This document shows, in pieces, positions 33,792-44,336 of a DNA stretch of 64,000 nucleotides (the first letter of the stretch is position 1; the number at the start of each line of letters is the position of its first letter). The notes under the pieces were generated by a model. The model saw only the letters and a list, made by a program, of their open reading frames with translations. It was not told the origin of the DNA and made no database searches. This stretch comes from Desulfovibrio sp. (lineage in GTDB: Bacteria > Desulfobacterota > Desulfovibrionia > Desulfovibrionales > Desulfovibrionaceae). The DNA is taken from assembly GCA_017415765.1 (NCBI GenBank), contig JAFQED010000047.1, positions 1 to 64,000 on the forward strand. Reading direction: 5' to 3'. A program made the position numbers and the translations under genes.

Positions 33792-35066
33792 CTAGTGCTT
33801 GAAGGAGCGTTGCCCCGTAAAGACCATTGCCACCTGCGGCTGCATTTCATTACAGGCCATGATGACTTCGGCATCCCGCAGAGAGCCGCCGGGCTGGGCA
33901 ATGGCCGAGACCCCCTGCGCTGTGGCCGCATCCACCCCGTCACGGAAGGGGAAGAAACCATCGGAAACAAGGCGCGAGCCGATCAGCCCACCGCGTGCCG
34001 CACGGGTGCGGGCCTCAATGTCTTCCAGCAGATCTTGCATGCCACTGTCCGCAAGGGCTTTTTGCTTCAGCTCGTACAGCGAAATGCCTTGTTCGCGGAA
34101 GGCCAGCACGTCAGCATACTTGGTATGGGCCTTGTGCACGGCCAGCTCCACGCAGCCCACGCGATCCTGTTCGCCAGTGCCGATGGCCAGGGTAGCCCCG
34201 TCACGGGCAAAGATGACAGAATTGGAGGTGACCCCGGCCTCTACGGCCCAGGCAAAGCGCAGGTCGGCCAGCTCGGCCTTGTCTGGCGCGCGGGCAGCCA
34301 CTTGCACCCCCTCTCTGGTGGAAGCCGTGGCCGGCAGAAAGTCCGCATCCGTCAAGATGCGGTTTACAAAGGATTTTTGTACGATGATGCCGCCATCGGC
34401 CAGGCTCTTGATGTCCAGGAACGCGCTTTGCGGCATATCCTGCAAGCGGGCGAGAGCGGGCAGCTCCATGATGCGCAGGTTTTTGCGCCCCTTGAGGATC
34501 TCTACCGTGCCTTCCTCAAAGGCCGGGGCTGCCACCACCTCAAAATAGTTGGCGGCTACCATTTCGGCGGCTGCGCGGCTGAAGGGACGGTTGACCACCA
34601 CAGCCCCGCCAAAGGCGGCAATGCGGTCGCTCCAGAAGGCGCGGTCAAGGGCCGTGGCAATGTCGTCGCTCCATGCAGCCCCGCAGGGGTTATTGTGCTT
34701 GAGGATGACCGCTGCCGGACGCTCGCAGAGGTACTGCAAGATGTTGGCCCCGTTGTCCACGTCCGTGAGGTTGGTCTTGCCGGGATGCTTGCCCGCCTGG
34801 ATCATTTGGGCTTCGGAAAGACGGGAGACGATGCCGTGCTCCGGCCCGCGCCAGCGGATGCCCGCGCAGGAGAGCGCGCCGGACTTCAGCGCGTAGAGCG
34901 CGGCGGGCTGGTCGGGGTTTTCGCCATACCGCAGGCCCTTTTCCTCGCCATCCAGCGTCCAGCTGCGCTTTTCAAAAACAAGGCTTTCCGCGCCAAGAGT
35001 GATGGTCAGGGTCTGCGGGAAGTCATCCTTGCTGACGGTGGTGTACATGGCCTTGAGATTCGACAT
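33792..35066 (-). CDS. purH: AICAR transformylase (PurH C-terminal domain only)
   Basis: A 424-residue protein matching only the AICAR formyltransferase half of PurH: GLRYGENPDQPAALY, the catalytic Lys-His region AAVILKHNNPCGAAWS, FGGAVVVNRPF, GVTSNSVIFARDGATLAIGTGEQDR and DGFFPFRDGVDAA. The N-terminal IMP cyclohydrolase (MGS-like) domain is absent; the start MSNLKAMYTTVSKDDFPQTL leads straight into the transformylase. IMP ring closure must come from another gene. Split PurH is known in sulfate reducers and archaea. It lies 17 bases before cbiA on the same transcript. Confidence 0.92.
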   Translation of the reverse strand: MSNLKAMYTTVSKDDFPQTLTITLGAESLVFEKRSWTLDGEEKGLRYGENPDQPAALYALKSGALSCAGIRWRGPEHGIVSRLSEAQMIQAGKHPGKTNLTDVDNGANILQYLCERPAAVILKHNNPCGAAWSDDIATALDRAFWSDRIAAFGGAVVVNRPFSRAAAEMVAANYFEVVAAPAFEEGTVEILKGRKNLRIMELPALARLQDMPQSAFLDIKSLADGGIIVQKSFVNRILTDADFLPATASTREGVQVAARAPDKAELADLRFAWAVEAGVTSNSVIFARDGATLAIGTGEQDRVGCVELAVHKAHTKYADVLAFREQGISLYELKQKALADSGMQDLLEDIEARTRAARGGLIGSRLVSDGFFPFRDGVDAATAQGVSAIAQPGGSLRDAEVIMACNEMQPQVAMVFTGQRSFKH

Positions 35067-35169
35067 GCTGCCTCCACAAAAATTGGGGAACGGATCGGGG
35101 ACGTGGATCGATTAAGTACACATAGCACAAAACGGCCTGTCCTTCCAGTCCCGCGATGTGGTGAGACAT

Positions 35170-36366
35170 TCACATACTGGAGCGACTGCCATTTTCAATG
35201 GCATTTCGCTCCAGGCGCAGACGGGCTTCCTGTCGGATGGCTTCGCGCACGTGCTCCCATGCGGGTTCTCCCCACAGGCCCTCCTGCCGTTCGGGCAGCA
35301 CGTGTAGCTCTCGTCCCGGCCCGCCCTGCCCCTCGATGGCAGCCAGCATGGGCACTGCCGCGCCTGTAGCTACGGCCTTGGGCGCGTAGGAAGCCACAAG
35401 GGCAGCGGCTTCCTCCAGCACAGCCTGCGGCCATGTGCTGCCATTGCGGGCCAGGCCCAGCGGGCCGGGCAGCCCATGCAGGCTGAGCAGGGCATCGCCC
35501 GGCCGGGCAGCAGCAGCCAGCCGCTTGTTGTCGCCATTGTTGCGGCCTATGCAGCACCAGTAATGCTGCCCGTCCTGTTCGCGCCAGAACTGGCGTCCAA
35601 GGTCGGCAAGGAGGAAGTCGTCAACCAGTTCCCCGGCTGGTGATGCGGGGCCTGCATGGCGGAGCGTCAGGACAGGCCAGTAGCGGCGGGCATTTTCGCG
35701 CTCGGTAAGGCGGCAGCCACCGCCGGGGGTGGGGATCTCCTTCAGGCCGAATCCTCTGGCAAGGGCCAGTTGCTCGGTACGTCCCCGGCCCGAGATGCCC
35801 AGAAGGCGTTCACGATCAACAAGGCCACTTTCCTCGGCGGGGGTGGGCGGCAAGTGTCTGGCAGAGAGGGGCCGCAAGAGCAGGTCGCGCACGCCGGCCT
35901 CACGCGGGATAAGATGCAGGGTGTCGCGCCGTTGCGACATGGGCCGCTGCCCCAGCACCTCGCCACTGGCAAGGCAGCGCGCCCCCACGGCCTCCATATA
36001 GCGGTGGGCATGGCGCAGCAACAGTATCTTGCAGTCCACGCAGGGGTTCATCACCTTGCCAAAGCCGTGCTCCGGCCTTTGGCGCAGCATGGCAGCAAAG
36101 TCCTCACTTACGTCCAGCGTAACGATGTCCAGCTGGTAAATGCGCCGCCAGCGTGGCACAGCCCCGGCATCGCCAAAGAAGGGAGAGATGCAGTGCAGGC
36201 AGCGTACCTTCAGGCCCTGGGCTTCCAGCACCTTGGCGGCCAGGATACTGTCCAGACCGCCGGAAAACAGCAGGACCACATCCGGCGTAGAGGTTGGAGC
36301 CGGGTCAGCTCCTGTGGCAGCAGGATGTGTGGGAATGGGATTTTTCATGGGCTGTTCATATGCCAA
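35170..36366 (-). CDS. PP-loop ATPase with NFACT-R-like C-terminal domain, putative tRNA thiolation protein
   Basis: A 398-residue protein. The N-terminal half is an ATP-pyrophosphatase fold: [20 protein letters not shown] with the PP-loop at residues 35-40, [10 protein letters not shown], and [14 protein letters not shown], resembling MnmA/ThiI-type tRNA sulfur insertion. The C-terminal part (about 280-330) [34 protein letters not shown] resembles the NFACT-R (DUF814) RNA-binding domain. The last dozen residues ([14 protein letters not shown]) are encoded by a dispersed repeat, so the native C-terminus and stop have been replaced. The start could be 36366 or 36348; neither has a good ribosome-binding site. 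It is divergent from recA. Confidence 0.72.
   Translation of the reverse strand: MAYEQPMKNPIPTHPAATGADPAPTSTPDVVLLFSGGLDSILAAKVLEAQGLKVRCLHCISPFFGDAGAVPRWRRIYQLDIVTLDVSEDFAAMLRQRPEHGFGKVMNPCVDCKILLLRHAHRYMEAVGARCLASGEVLGQRPMSQRRDTLHLIPREAGVRDLLLRPLSARHLPPTPAEESGLVDRERLLGISGRGRTEQLALARGFGLKEIPTPGGGCRLTERENARRYWPVLTLRHAGPASPAGELVDDFLLADLGRQFWREQDGQHYWCCIGRNNGDNKRLAAAARPGDALLSLHGLPGPLGLARNGSTWPQAVLEEAAALVASYAPKAVATGAAVPMLAAIEGQGGPGRELHVLPERQEGLWGEPAWEHVREAIRQEARLRLERNAIENGSRSSM
35180..35211 (-). repeat. Short copy of the dispersed repeat inside a gene's 3' end
   Basis: On the minus strand GAGCGAAATGCCATTGAAAA-TGGCAGTCGCTC, hairpin-only form. It is translated as [10 protein letters not shown] at the end of the PP-loop protein. 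Confidence 0.88.
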
Positions 36367-36510
36367 GGCTGGGACTTGGGCAAGAGGCTGTTGCTATCAG
36401 GAGTGGATACTGTTAATCTCCGGCACGCGCCAGAATGGGAGTTTGCCTTGTGTCCGGCCCTTTGCTATGATGGTGCGCTTGAAGACATTCTTACCCGGAG
36501 CGTGAGCAGT

Positions 36511-37593
<1,083 letters not shown>

Positions 37594-37596
37594 CCC

Positions 37597-37620
37597 TGCG
37601 GGCCGATGATCCGGCCCGCA
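37597..37620 (+). terminator. Hairpin between recA and alaS
   Basis: TGCGGGCC and GGCCCGCA pair around GATGATCC. There is no U-run, so it more likely attenuates or stabilises recA mRNA than ends it. Confidence 0.4.
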
Positions 37621-37640
37621 TATCCACCAAGGGAGATCCC

Positions 37641-40319
37641 ATGCTGACAGCCCAGGAAATCCGCCGCCGCTATCTGGAATTTTTCCGGCGTCACGGCCAT
37701 GAAGTCGTGCCCTCCGGCCCGCTCATCCCCCATGATGACCCCAGTCTGCTCTTTGCCAATTCCGGCATGGTGCAATTCAAGAAGCTCTTTCTGGGAGAGG
37801 AGAAACGCGCCTACAAGACAGCGACCACCTGCCAGAAGTGTCTGCGCGTTTCGGGCAAGCACAACGACCTGGAAAACGTGGGGCGCACCGCACGGCATCA
37901 CACCTTTTTTGAAATGCTGGGCAATTTTTCCTTTGGGGATTATTTCAAACGGCAGGCCATTGGGATGGCCTGGCAATTTGTCACCGAGGAGCTGGAGCTG
38001 CCACGGGAACGCCTCTGGGTCACGGTCTTTCGTGAGGACGACGAAGCCGCAGCCATCTGGCAGGACGTGGCCGGGCTTGCGCCGGAACGGATCATCCGTC
38101 TCGATGAGAAGGACAACTTCTGGACTATGGGCGATACCGGGCCGTGCGGGCCGTGCTCCGAAATCTATGTGGATCAGGGCGAGGACATGGCCTGCGGGCC
38201 TGACTGCGGCATCGGCAAGTGTGATTGCGACCGTTTTCTGGAAATCTGGAACCTTGTCTTTACCCAGTTTGACCAGCTGCCCGAAGGTGGGCGCGTGCCG
38301 CTGGCCTCGCCCAACATCGATACAGGCATGGGGCTGGAGCGCATTGCCGCCATCTGCCAGGGCAAGCGTTCCAACTTTGACTGCGATCTGTTTCAGGACA
38401 TCATCCAGTACGCGGCCGGGCTGGCCAATGTAAGCTACAGCTTCAGCGCGCCCGACAGCAACGATGTGGACACTGCCCTGCGCGTCATTGCAGACCACAG
38501 CCGCTCGGCGGCCTTCCTCATGGCCGAAGGTGTGCTGCCCTCCAACGAAGGGCGGGGCTATGTGCTGCGGCGGCTTATCCGGCGTGCCCTGCGCTTTGCC
38601 ACCCTCATGGGTGTGCATGAGCCCTTTTTGCACAAGACGGCCCGCAAGGTCACGGAGGTCATGGGCGAAGCCTATCCAGAGCTGGTGCAGTCTGCGGACT
38701 TTATTGAACGTGCGGTCTTTGAGGAAGAGCAACGCTTTTCCCTGACGCTGGAAAACGGCCTGCGCCTGTTGGAAGAAGAACTCCAGCGGCTGGGCGCGGC
38801 CGGGCAAAACCTCATCTCCGGCGAGTTCTGCTTCAAGCTCTACGATACCTATGGCTTCCCGCTGGACATTGTGAGCGATGTTTCCGAAAAGCGCGGCTTT
38901 GCCATTGACCATGCCGGTTTTGAAAGTCAGATGCGCGCCCAGCGCACCCGCGCCCGCGAACACCAGAAAAAAGGCGGTCTGCTGGGACAGGATGGCAATC
39001 AGGGCATGGCGGCCTTCAAGCAACTGGCGGAAGCCGGGCTGGCAAGCGATTTTGTGGGCTATGCCGGATTGACCGCGCAAAGCCCCCTCACGGCCCTGCT
39101 GGACGCGGCCGGGCAGCCTGTGGACTGGCTGGGTGAAGGGCAGATGGGCTATGCCGTCACCGAGGCCACGCCCTTCTATGGCGAATCCGGCGGACAGGTC
39201 GGCGATGGCGGGCGCATGGCTTCGCAGATGGGCGAGGCCCGTGTGCGCACGGCCATCAAGCCCGTGCCCGACCTTATCGTGCATGAGGTGGAGGTCAGCC
39301 GTGGGGAACTGCGGCGCGGCGATGTGGTGGAACTTGTGGTGGATGCCGACAGCCGTCTTGCCACGGCCCGCAACCATACCTGCACCCATCTTTTGCATGC
39401 AGCTCTGCGCCGGGCACTGGGCAGCCATGTCAAACAGGCTGGTTCGCTGGTGGATGCCACGCGCCTGCGCTTTGACTTTTCCCACATTGCAGCCCTGACC
39501 CCGGAAGAGCTGGCCGCTGTGGAGCGCGATGTGAACCGCGCCATCATGGCCGATGCGCCGGTCACTGCACAGGAGATGGCCCAGGCCGATGCCCTGGCCG
39601 CCGGGGCAATGGCTCTGTTTGGCGAAAAGTACGGCGATGTGGTGCGCGTGCTCAGCGTTGGGCACGAGGGCGAAGCCCCCGAATCTGTGGAGTTGTGCGG
39701 CGGTACGCATCTGGAACGTACCGGGCAGGCCGGGGCCTTCCTTATCCTGTCGGAAACTGGCGTCGCAGCGGGTGTGCGCCGCATTGAGGCCGTCACCGGC
39801 TGGAATGCCTATCACCAGGCTGTGGCCATGCGGGCCGAGGCTGCCAGCGTGGCCGGCTTGCTCAAGTCCCGCCCCGGCCAGTTGGCTGAACGGGCCGAAG
39901 CCCTGCTTGCTGAAAACAAAAAATTGCGCAAAGCTTCTGAAAAGGCGGCTGCCGCCCCGGCCAGCGGCGAGGAACTGCTCCGCAAGGTGGAGGAAGTCAA
40001 CGGGGTGCGTCTGCTGGCTGCCCGTCTGGATAATGTGCCTATCAAGGCCCTGCGCGAAATCATGGACGATGTGCGCTCCCGGCTGGACAGTCGGGCCGTG
40101 GTCTGCCTTGCCTCGGCCGAAGAGGGCAAGGTGGGGCTGCTGCTCCATGTTTCCAAAGATTTGCACCAACGCTTCACTGCACCGGCCCTTATCAAGCCCG
40201 TGGCTGCCCCCTGTGGGGGCTCTGGCGGCGGCAGACCAGACCTTGCACAGGCCGGTGGCAGCAAGCCCGAAGGCATTGAAGCGTCCTTTAGCGAACTCAA
40301 ACAGTTGATCGAACGATAA
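37641..40319 (+). CDS. alaS: Alanyl-tRNA synthetase
   Basis: An 892-residue class II synthetase. Catalytic domain at the N-terminus ([57 protein letters not shown]); editing domain with the zinc motifs [12 protein letters not shown] and [11 protein letters not shown]-terminal coiled coil and C-Ala domain ending in [16 protein letters not shown]. All domains are present. It charges tRNA-Ala and clears mischarged serine. ahbC begins nine bases after its stop. Confidence 0.98.
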   Translation: MLTAQEIRRRYLEFFRRHGHEVVPSGPLIPHDDPSLLFANSGMVQFKKLFLGEEKRAYKTATTCQKCLRVSGKHNDLENVGRTARHHTFFEMLGNFSFGDYFKRQAIGMAWQFVTEELELPRERLWVTVFREDDEAAAIWQDVAGLAPERIIRLDEKDNFWTMGDTGPCGPCSEIYVDQGEDMACGPDCGIGKCDCDRFLEIWNLVFTQFDQLPEGGRVPLASPNIDTGMGLERIAAICQGKRSNFDCDLFQDIIQYAAGLANVSYSFSAPDSNDVDTALRVIADHSRSAAFLMAEGVLPSNEGRGYVLRRLIRRALRFATLMGVHEPFLHKTARKVTEVMGEAYPELVQSADFIERAVFEEEQRFSLTLENGLRLLEEELQRLGAAGQNLISGEFCFKLYDTYGFPLDIVSDVSEKRGFAIDHAGFESQMRAQRTRAREHQKKGGLLGQDGNQGMAAFKQLAEAGLASDFVGYAGLTAQSPLTALLDAAGQPVDWLGEGQMGYAVTEATPFYGESGGQVGDGGRMASQMGEARVRTAIKPVPDLIVHEVEVSRGELRRGDVVELVVDADSRLATARNHTCTHLLHAALRRALGSHVKQAGSLVDATRLRFDFSHIAALTPEELAAVERDVNRAIMADAPVTAQEMAQADALAAGAMALFGEKYGDVVRVLSVGHEGEAPESVELCGGTHLERTGQAGAFLILSETGVAAGVRRIEAVTGWNAYHQAVAMRAEAASVAGLLKSRPGQLAERAEALLAENKKLRKASEKAAAAPASGEELLRKVEEVNGVRLLAARLDNVPIKALREIMDDVRSRLDSRAVVCLASAEEGKVGLLLHVSKDLHQRFTAPALIKPVAAPCGGSGGGRPDLAQAGGSKPEGIEASFSELKQLIER

Positions 40320-40328
40320 GGTATTGAG

Positions 40329-41510
40329 ATGATAGGTATTTCCAAGCTCTACTGTGGCCAGGTGGAACCCTCTGACGCCCTGCGCTATGGCCGCCATTCC
40401 GGGCAGTTGCCCTCGCATTTGCTCCAGTTCTCCAAGGACAAGAAGCCCGTGGTGGTCTGGAACATGACCAAGCGTTGCAACCTCAAGTGCGTACACTGCT
40501 ATGCCAAGGCCGTGGACGTGGACGGGCAGGATCAGATCTCTACAGAACAGGCCAAGGCCATGATCGACGACCTGGCGGCCTACGGCGCGCCGGTGATGCT
40601 CTTTTCCGGCGGGGAACCGCTGGTGCGCAAGGATCTGGTGGAACTGGCCAGCCACGCCACCAGCAAGGGGATGCGGGCGGTCATTTCCACCAACGGCACC
40701 CTGATCAGCAAGGAAAAGGCCCGCGAGCTCAAGAGCGTGGGGCTTTCCTATGTAGGCATTTCACTGGACGGGCTGGAAGAGGTGCATGACCACTTCCGCG
40801 CTGTGCCGGGGGCTTTCAAAAAGGCCCTTGAGGGGATTGCCAACTGTCAGGCCGAGGGCCTCAAGGTGGGGCTGCGCTTTACCATCAACAAGCGTAATGT
40901 GGCAGAGATCCCCGGTATCTTCCGCCTGTTGCGTGACCTTGAAGTGCCACGGGCCTGTTTTTACCATCTGGTCTACTCCGGCCGTGGCTCGGAACTGATC
41001 AAGGAAGACCTTGACCACACCGAAACCCGCGCCGTGCTCGACCTGATTATGGACGAGACCCGCGCCCTCTTTGACGCTGGTATGCCCAAGGAGATCCTGA
41101 CCGTGGACAACCATGCCGACGGCCCCTACGTCTGGATGCGCCTCCAGCGCGAAGACCCCAAGCGCGCCGCAGAAGTGCTGGAACTCCTGCAGTACAACGA
41201 GGGCAACAATTCCGGCCGTGGCATTGGCTGCATCTCCTGGGATGGGCGGGTGCACCCTGACCAGTTCTGGCGTGAGCATGTTTTTGGCAATGTGCTGGAA
41301 CGGCCTTTCTCCCAGATCTGGGACGACCCGTCCATCGAATTGCTGCACAAGCTCAAGGACAAAAAGGCCCATGTGGGGGGGCGTTGTGCCAAGTGCAAGT
41401 TCCTGAACATCTGTGGCGGTAACTTCCGGGCACGGGCCGAGGCCTATTATGGGGACATCTGGGCGCAAGACCCGGCCTGTTATCTGACTGACGAGGAAAT
41501 CGGGCTGTAA
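40329..41510 (+). CDS. ahbC: 12,18-didecarboxysiroheme deacetylase AhbC (radical SAM)
   Basis: A 393-residue radical SAM enzyme with the family start MIGISKLYCGQVEPSDALRY. The 4Fe-4S SAM cluster cysteines are C50, C54 and C57 (CNLKCVHC). A C-terminal SPASM-like region has further cysteines (CAKCKFLNICGGN). In the alternative haem pathway it removes acetate chains from didecarboxysiroheme to give Fe-coproporphyrin III. In D. vulgaris, as I recall it, this gene directly neighbours hemB and ahbD; here a restriction system separates them. Confidence 0.93.
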   Translation: MIGISKLYCGQVEPSDALRYGRHSGQLPSHLLQFSKDKKPVVVWNMTKRCNLKCVHCYAKAVDVDGQDQISTEQAKAMIDDLAAYGAPVMLFSGGEPLVRKDLVELASHATSKGMRAVISTNGTLISKEKARELKSVGLSYVGISLDGLEEVHDHFRAVPGAFKKALEGIANCQAEGLKVGLRFTINKRNVAEIPGIFRLLRDLEVPRACFYHLVYSGRGSELIKEDLDHTETRAVLDLIMDETRALFDAGMPKEILTVDNHADGPYVWMRLQREDPKRAAEVLELLQYNEGNNSGRGIGCISWDGRVHPDQFWREHVFGNVLERPFSQIWDDPSIELLHKLKDKKAHVGGRCAKCKFLNICGGNFRARAEAYYGDIWAQDPACYLTDEEIGL

Positions 41511-41529
41511 AAGCCGAGAAACAGGCTTG

Positions 41530-41563
41530 CAAGTGCCGGAAGATGCCAATCTTCCGGCACTTG
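41530..41563 (+). terminator. Perfect 14-bp hairpin after ahbC
   Basis: CAAGTGCCGGAAGA pairs exactly with TCTTCCGGCACTTG around TGCCAA. No U-run. It marks the left border of the AT-rich restriction insert. Confidence 0.6.
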
Positions 41564-41580
41564 GAAAGCTGGGGTAAGCA

Positions 41581-42381
41581 ATGAACTCCGCAGCAAATCA
41601 AGAAAAATATGCCTTCAAGGGGCATCTTTGCAGTTTTGTGCAAACGCTGCAAAATCATGTTGCCACGGAGTCGGGGAGTTGGAAAATCAAAGGTTTTATT
41701 GATACTCTGAAAAATATTTATACCATATCAAGCGATACAAAAATAATTTCGAAAATTCTTGAAATTCATATCTTTCCCCTCATACTCCCTTTTGCCCGCC
41801 AACATGGGTATAGAATCGAGTTGGCTAGCCAGCAAAATTACTATCCAGACCTAACATTCATCAATGTAGATAGTCCAGATATTAAATTTGCAGTTGATTT
41901 CAAAACAACATTCCGCAAAAATGACATCTATTGTAATGGCTTTACACTAGGCTCACACGGACAGTATTTTGTTGATAGAACTTCAAGAAAAAATATTCAA
42001 TACCCGTATTCCAGCTATCTCGCCCATTTTTGCTTGGGTATCATTTATGACAGAATCGTCCATGCTATAGATGAAACAAAAGTGTATTCGTTGGAGAATC
42101 TGGAACATATCCCTTCAGTAGCTTCTAGATTTCTCTTTTTTGTTGCAGAAAAATGGAAAATTGCAAGTGACAAGGGAGGGAGCGGCAATACAGCCAATAT
42201 CGGCAGCATTAAAAATATTCAGAATATTTTGGATGAGAAGGGAACGTTTGCTGAGTATGGAGAGGAAGTTTTTGATGATTATTGGATGAATTTTGGCAAG
42301 ATTACCATCACAAACAACGATGGTTCCACAAAGAAAATCACAAATTTGCAAGACTTTCTCAAATTCAGAAGCAAGTATTGA
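41581..42381 (+). CDS. EcoRV-like type II restriction endonuclease
   Basis: A 266-residue protein that follows EcoRV closely. SDTKIISKILEIHIFPLI matches its dimer region; QQNYYPDLTF holds the first catalytic aspartate (D74 of EcoRV); FAVDFKTTF holds the D90-X-K92 pair; and DKGGSGNTANIGSIKNI matches the DNA-recognition loop almost residue by residue. The predicted site is therefore GATATC with a blunt cut, which follows from conservation and is not proven. An N-terminal extension of about 40 residues is longer than in EcoRV. The DNA is AT-rich, unlike its neighbours. GGGGTAAGCA precedes the ATG. The methylase gene follows one base later. Confidence 0.92.
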   Translation: MNSAANQEKYAFKGHLCSFVQTLQNHVATESGSWKIKGFIDTLKNIYTISSDTKIISKILEIHIFPLILPFARQHGYRIELASQQNYYPDLTFINVDSPDIKFAVDFKTTFRKNDIYCNGFTLGSHGQYFVDRTSRKNIQYPYSSYLAHFCLGIIYDRIVHAIDETKVYSLENLEHIPSVASRFLFFVAEKWKIASDKGGSGNTANIGSIKNIQNILDEKGTFAEYGEEVFDDYWMNFGKITITNNDGSTKKITNLQDFLKFRSKY

Positions 42382-42382
42382 T

Positions 42383-43288
42383 ATGCCAATTCTGATCCCA
42401 CCAATCAAGTCCCAGGGGATAAAGTCAAAGCTTGTGCCCTGGATACAGCTTTTGCTCCATAATGCCCATAGAAAACCCCAGAGGTGGGTTGAGCCTTTTA
42501 TGGGAACATGCGTTGTTGCTCTGAATATCCCAGCTAAAAGCTATGTACTGTCTGACAAGAATCCACATCTTGTCAGGTTTTACAAATCCCTCCAGTCAAA
42601 GGAGTTTAGCCATCATGCAGCACGTAAATTCCTTTTGTCAGCAGGAGAGAGACTCAGGGAGGAGGGGGAAGAGTATTACTATTTTGTACGAGAAAGATTT
42701 AATTCCTCAGGAAATCCCCTAGATTTTTTATTTTTGAATAGAGCTTGCTTCAATGGAATGATTAGATTCAACAAAAAAGGAAATTTTAATGTCCCGTTTT
42801 GTAGAAAAGAAAATAGATTTAGTGCTGCATATATAACAAAAATATGTAATCAAATAGAGAAAATGGCTTCTTTTTTACAGTATAATGATATTAAAATAAA
42901 TTGCTGTGACTTTAGGGATGTGATAGACGGCAATGAAGAAAAGGATACAGTTATATATTGTGACCCTCCTTATATCGATAGACATGCTGACTATTATAAT
43001 GCTTGGGATGAAAAAGACGAGAAGGCTCTGCATGCATTACTTCTTGGCAGTAAAACGAATTTTATACTTTCCACATGGCATCATAATAAATTTAGAAGAA
43101 ATGTATATATTGAAAAACTTTGGAGTACATTTTCAATCATCACAAGAGAACATTTCTATCATGTCGGAGCAAATCTGCAAAACAGAAATACAATGACAGA
43201 GGCACTTATTACGACATTAAACATACAAAATAAATCTTTTATGTCAAAAAATCAAGATCAATATAACATTTTTAATATATCGACATAA
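42383..43288 (+). CDS. EcoRV-like adenine-N6 DNA methyltransferase (D12/Dam class)
   Basis: A 301-residue alpha-class methylase matching M.EcoRV throughout: MPILIPPIKSQGIKSKLVP, VEPFMGTCVVALN (motif I), LDFLFLNRACFNGMIRFNKKG, the catalytic DPPY in IYCDPPYIDRH, and FILSTWHHNKFRRN. It would methylate the first adenine of GATATC to protect host DNA. Motif I reads FMGTC where the family usually has FMGTG, a change in the SAM-binding loop that may or may not matter. The ATG at 42383 overlaps the region just after the endonuclease TGA, so the two are translationally coupled. The open frame before 42383 is not used. Confidence 0.92.
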   Translation: MPILIPPIKSQGIKSKLVPWIQLLLHNAHRKPQRWVEPFMGTCVVALNIPAKSYVLSDKNPHLVRFYKSLQSKEFSHHAARKFLLSAGERLREEGEEYYYFVRERFNSSGNPLDFLFLNRACFNGMIRFNKKGNFNVPFCRKENRFSAAYITKICNQIEKMASFLQYNDIKINCCDFRDVIDGNEEKDTVIYCDPPYIDRHADYYNAWDEKDEKALHALLLGSKTNFILSTWHHNKFRRNVYIEKLWSTFSIITREHFYHVGANLQNRNTMTEALITTLNIQNKSFMSKNQDQYNIFNIST

Positions 43289-43346
43289 TAATAAAAAACA
43301 AAAACTCACAACGAACTACAATCAGATAATAGAGCAGGGAGCGATC

Positions 43347-44336
43347 ATGGATACTGTATTTCATCGGGGCCGCCGGTTGCGGCGCAGCCCCCAGTTGCGT
43401 GCACTGGTGCGCGAAACGGCCCCCCTCCTGGCCGAAGAGCTTATCATGCCCTACTTTGTGGTGGAGACGGACGACCAGTCCTTCCGCAAGGAAGTCGCCT
43501 CCATGCCGGGGCAGTACCAGCTTTCACTGGGGCAGCTGGAAGGGCAGGTAGAACAGGCTGTGGATAACGGTCTGGGGGCGGTGCTGCTGTTTGGCATCCC
43601 AGCCAGCAAGGACGCGCAGGCTTCTGCTGCCTATGCCGAAAACGGCATCGTGCAGGAGGCCGTGCGCCTGCTCAAGCGGCGTTGGCCGCAGCTTGTGGTC
43701 ATTACGGATGTGTGCCTGTGCGAATATATGAGCCACGGGCATTGCGGCATCCTGACGCCGCATGGGGCCGTGCTGAATGACGAGACCCTGCCCCTGCTGG
43801 CCAAAACCGCCGTAAGCCACGCCCGCGCCGGGGCAGATATGGTTGCCCCCTCGGATATGATGGATGGCCGGGTGGCGGCCATCCGGCAGGCACTGGACGC
43901 TGTCGGCTTTGTGCAGACCCCGGTGCTCTCCTATGCCGTCAAGTATGCCTCGGCCTACTACGGGCCGTTCCGCGATGCGGCAGAGTCGGCCCCGGCTTCG
44001 GGCGATCGCAAATCCTACCAGATGGACAGTGCCAATGCCCGTGAGGCCCTGCTGGAAGCGCGGGCCGACGTGGCAGAGGGGGCTGACGCCCTGATCATCA
44101 AACCTGCCGGGCCGTATGGCGATATTATCCGCCTTGTGCGGGACGCCGTGGATGTGCCGCTCTGTGCTTATCAGGTCAGCGGTGAGTACTCCATGATCTG
44201 CGCTGCCGGGCAAAATGGCTGGATAGACCAGAAGGCCGTCATGCTGGAAAGCCTCTTGGGCCTGAAGCGGGCCGGGGCGGATATGCTTATCACCTATTTT
44301 GCCGAGGGAATCCTGCGGCAGGGGCTGGCACGCTGA
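43347..44336 (+). CDS. hemB: Delta-aminolevulinic acid dehydratase (porphobilinogen synthase)
   Basis: A 329-residue HemB. Zinc-site cysteines lie in DVCLCEYMSHGHCGIL; the two active-site lysines are in SYAVKYASAYYGPFRDAA and LIIKPAGPYGDII. It condenses two ALA to porphobilinogen, the common step before siroheme and haem. GGGAG lies five bases before the ATG. Its TGA overlaps the ahbD ATG (TGATG). The nearest upstream gene is now the foreign methylase, so its promoter situation has changed compared with an uninterrupted cluster. Confidence 0.96.
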   Translation: MDTVFHRGRRLRRSPQLRALVRETAPLLAEELIMPYFVVETDDQSFRKEVASMPGQYQLSLGQLEGQVEQAVDNGLGAVLLFGIPASKDAQASAAYAENGIVQEAVRLLKRRWPQLVVITDVCLCEYMSHGHCGILTPHGAVLNDETLPLLAKTAVSHARAGADMVAPSDMMDGRVAAIRQALDAVGFVQTPVLSYAVKYASAYYGPFRDAAESAPASGDRKSYQMDSANAREALLEARADVAEGADALIIKPAGPYGDIIRLVRDAVDVPLCAYQVSGEYSMICAAGQNGWIDQKAVMLESLLGLKRAGADMLITYFAEGILRQGLAR

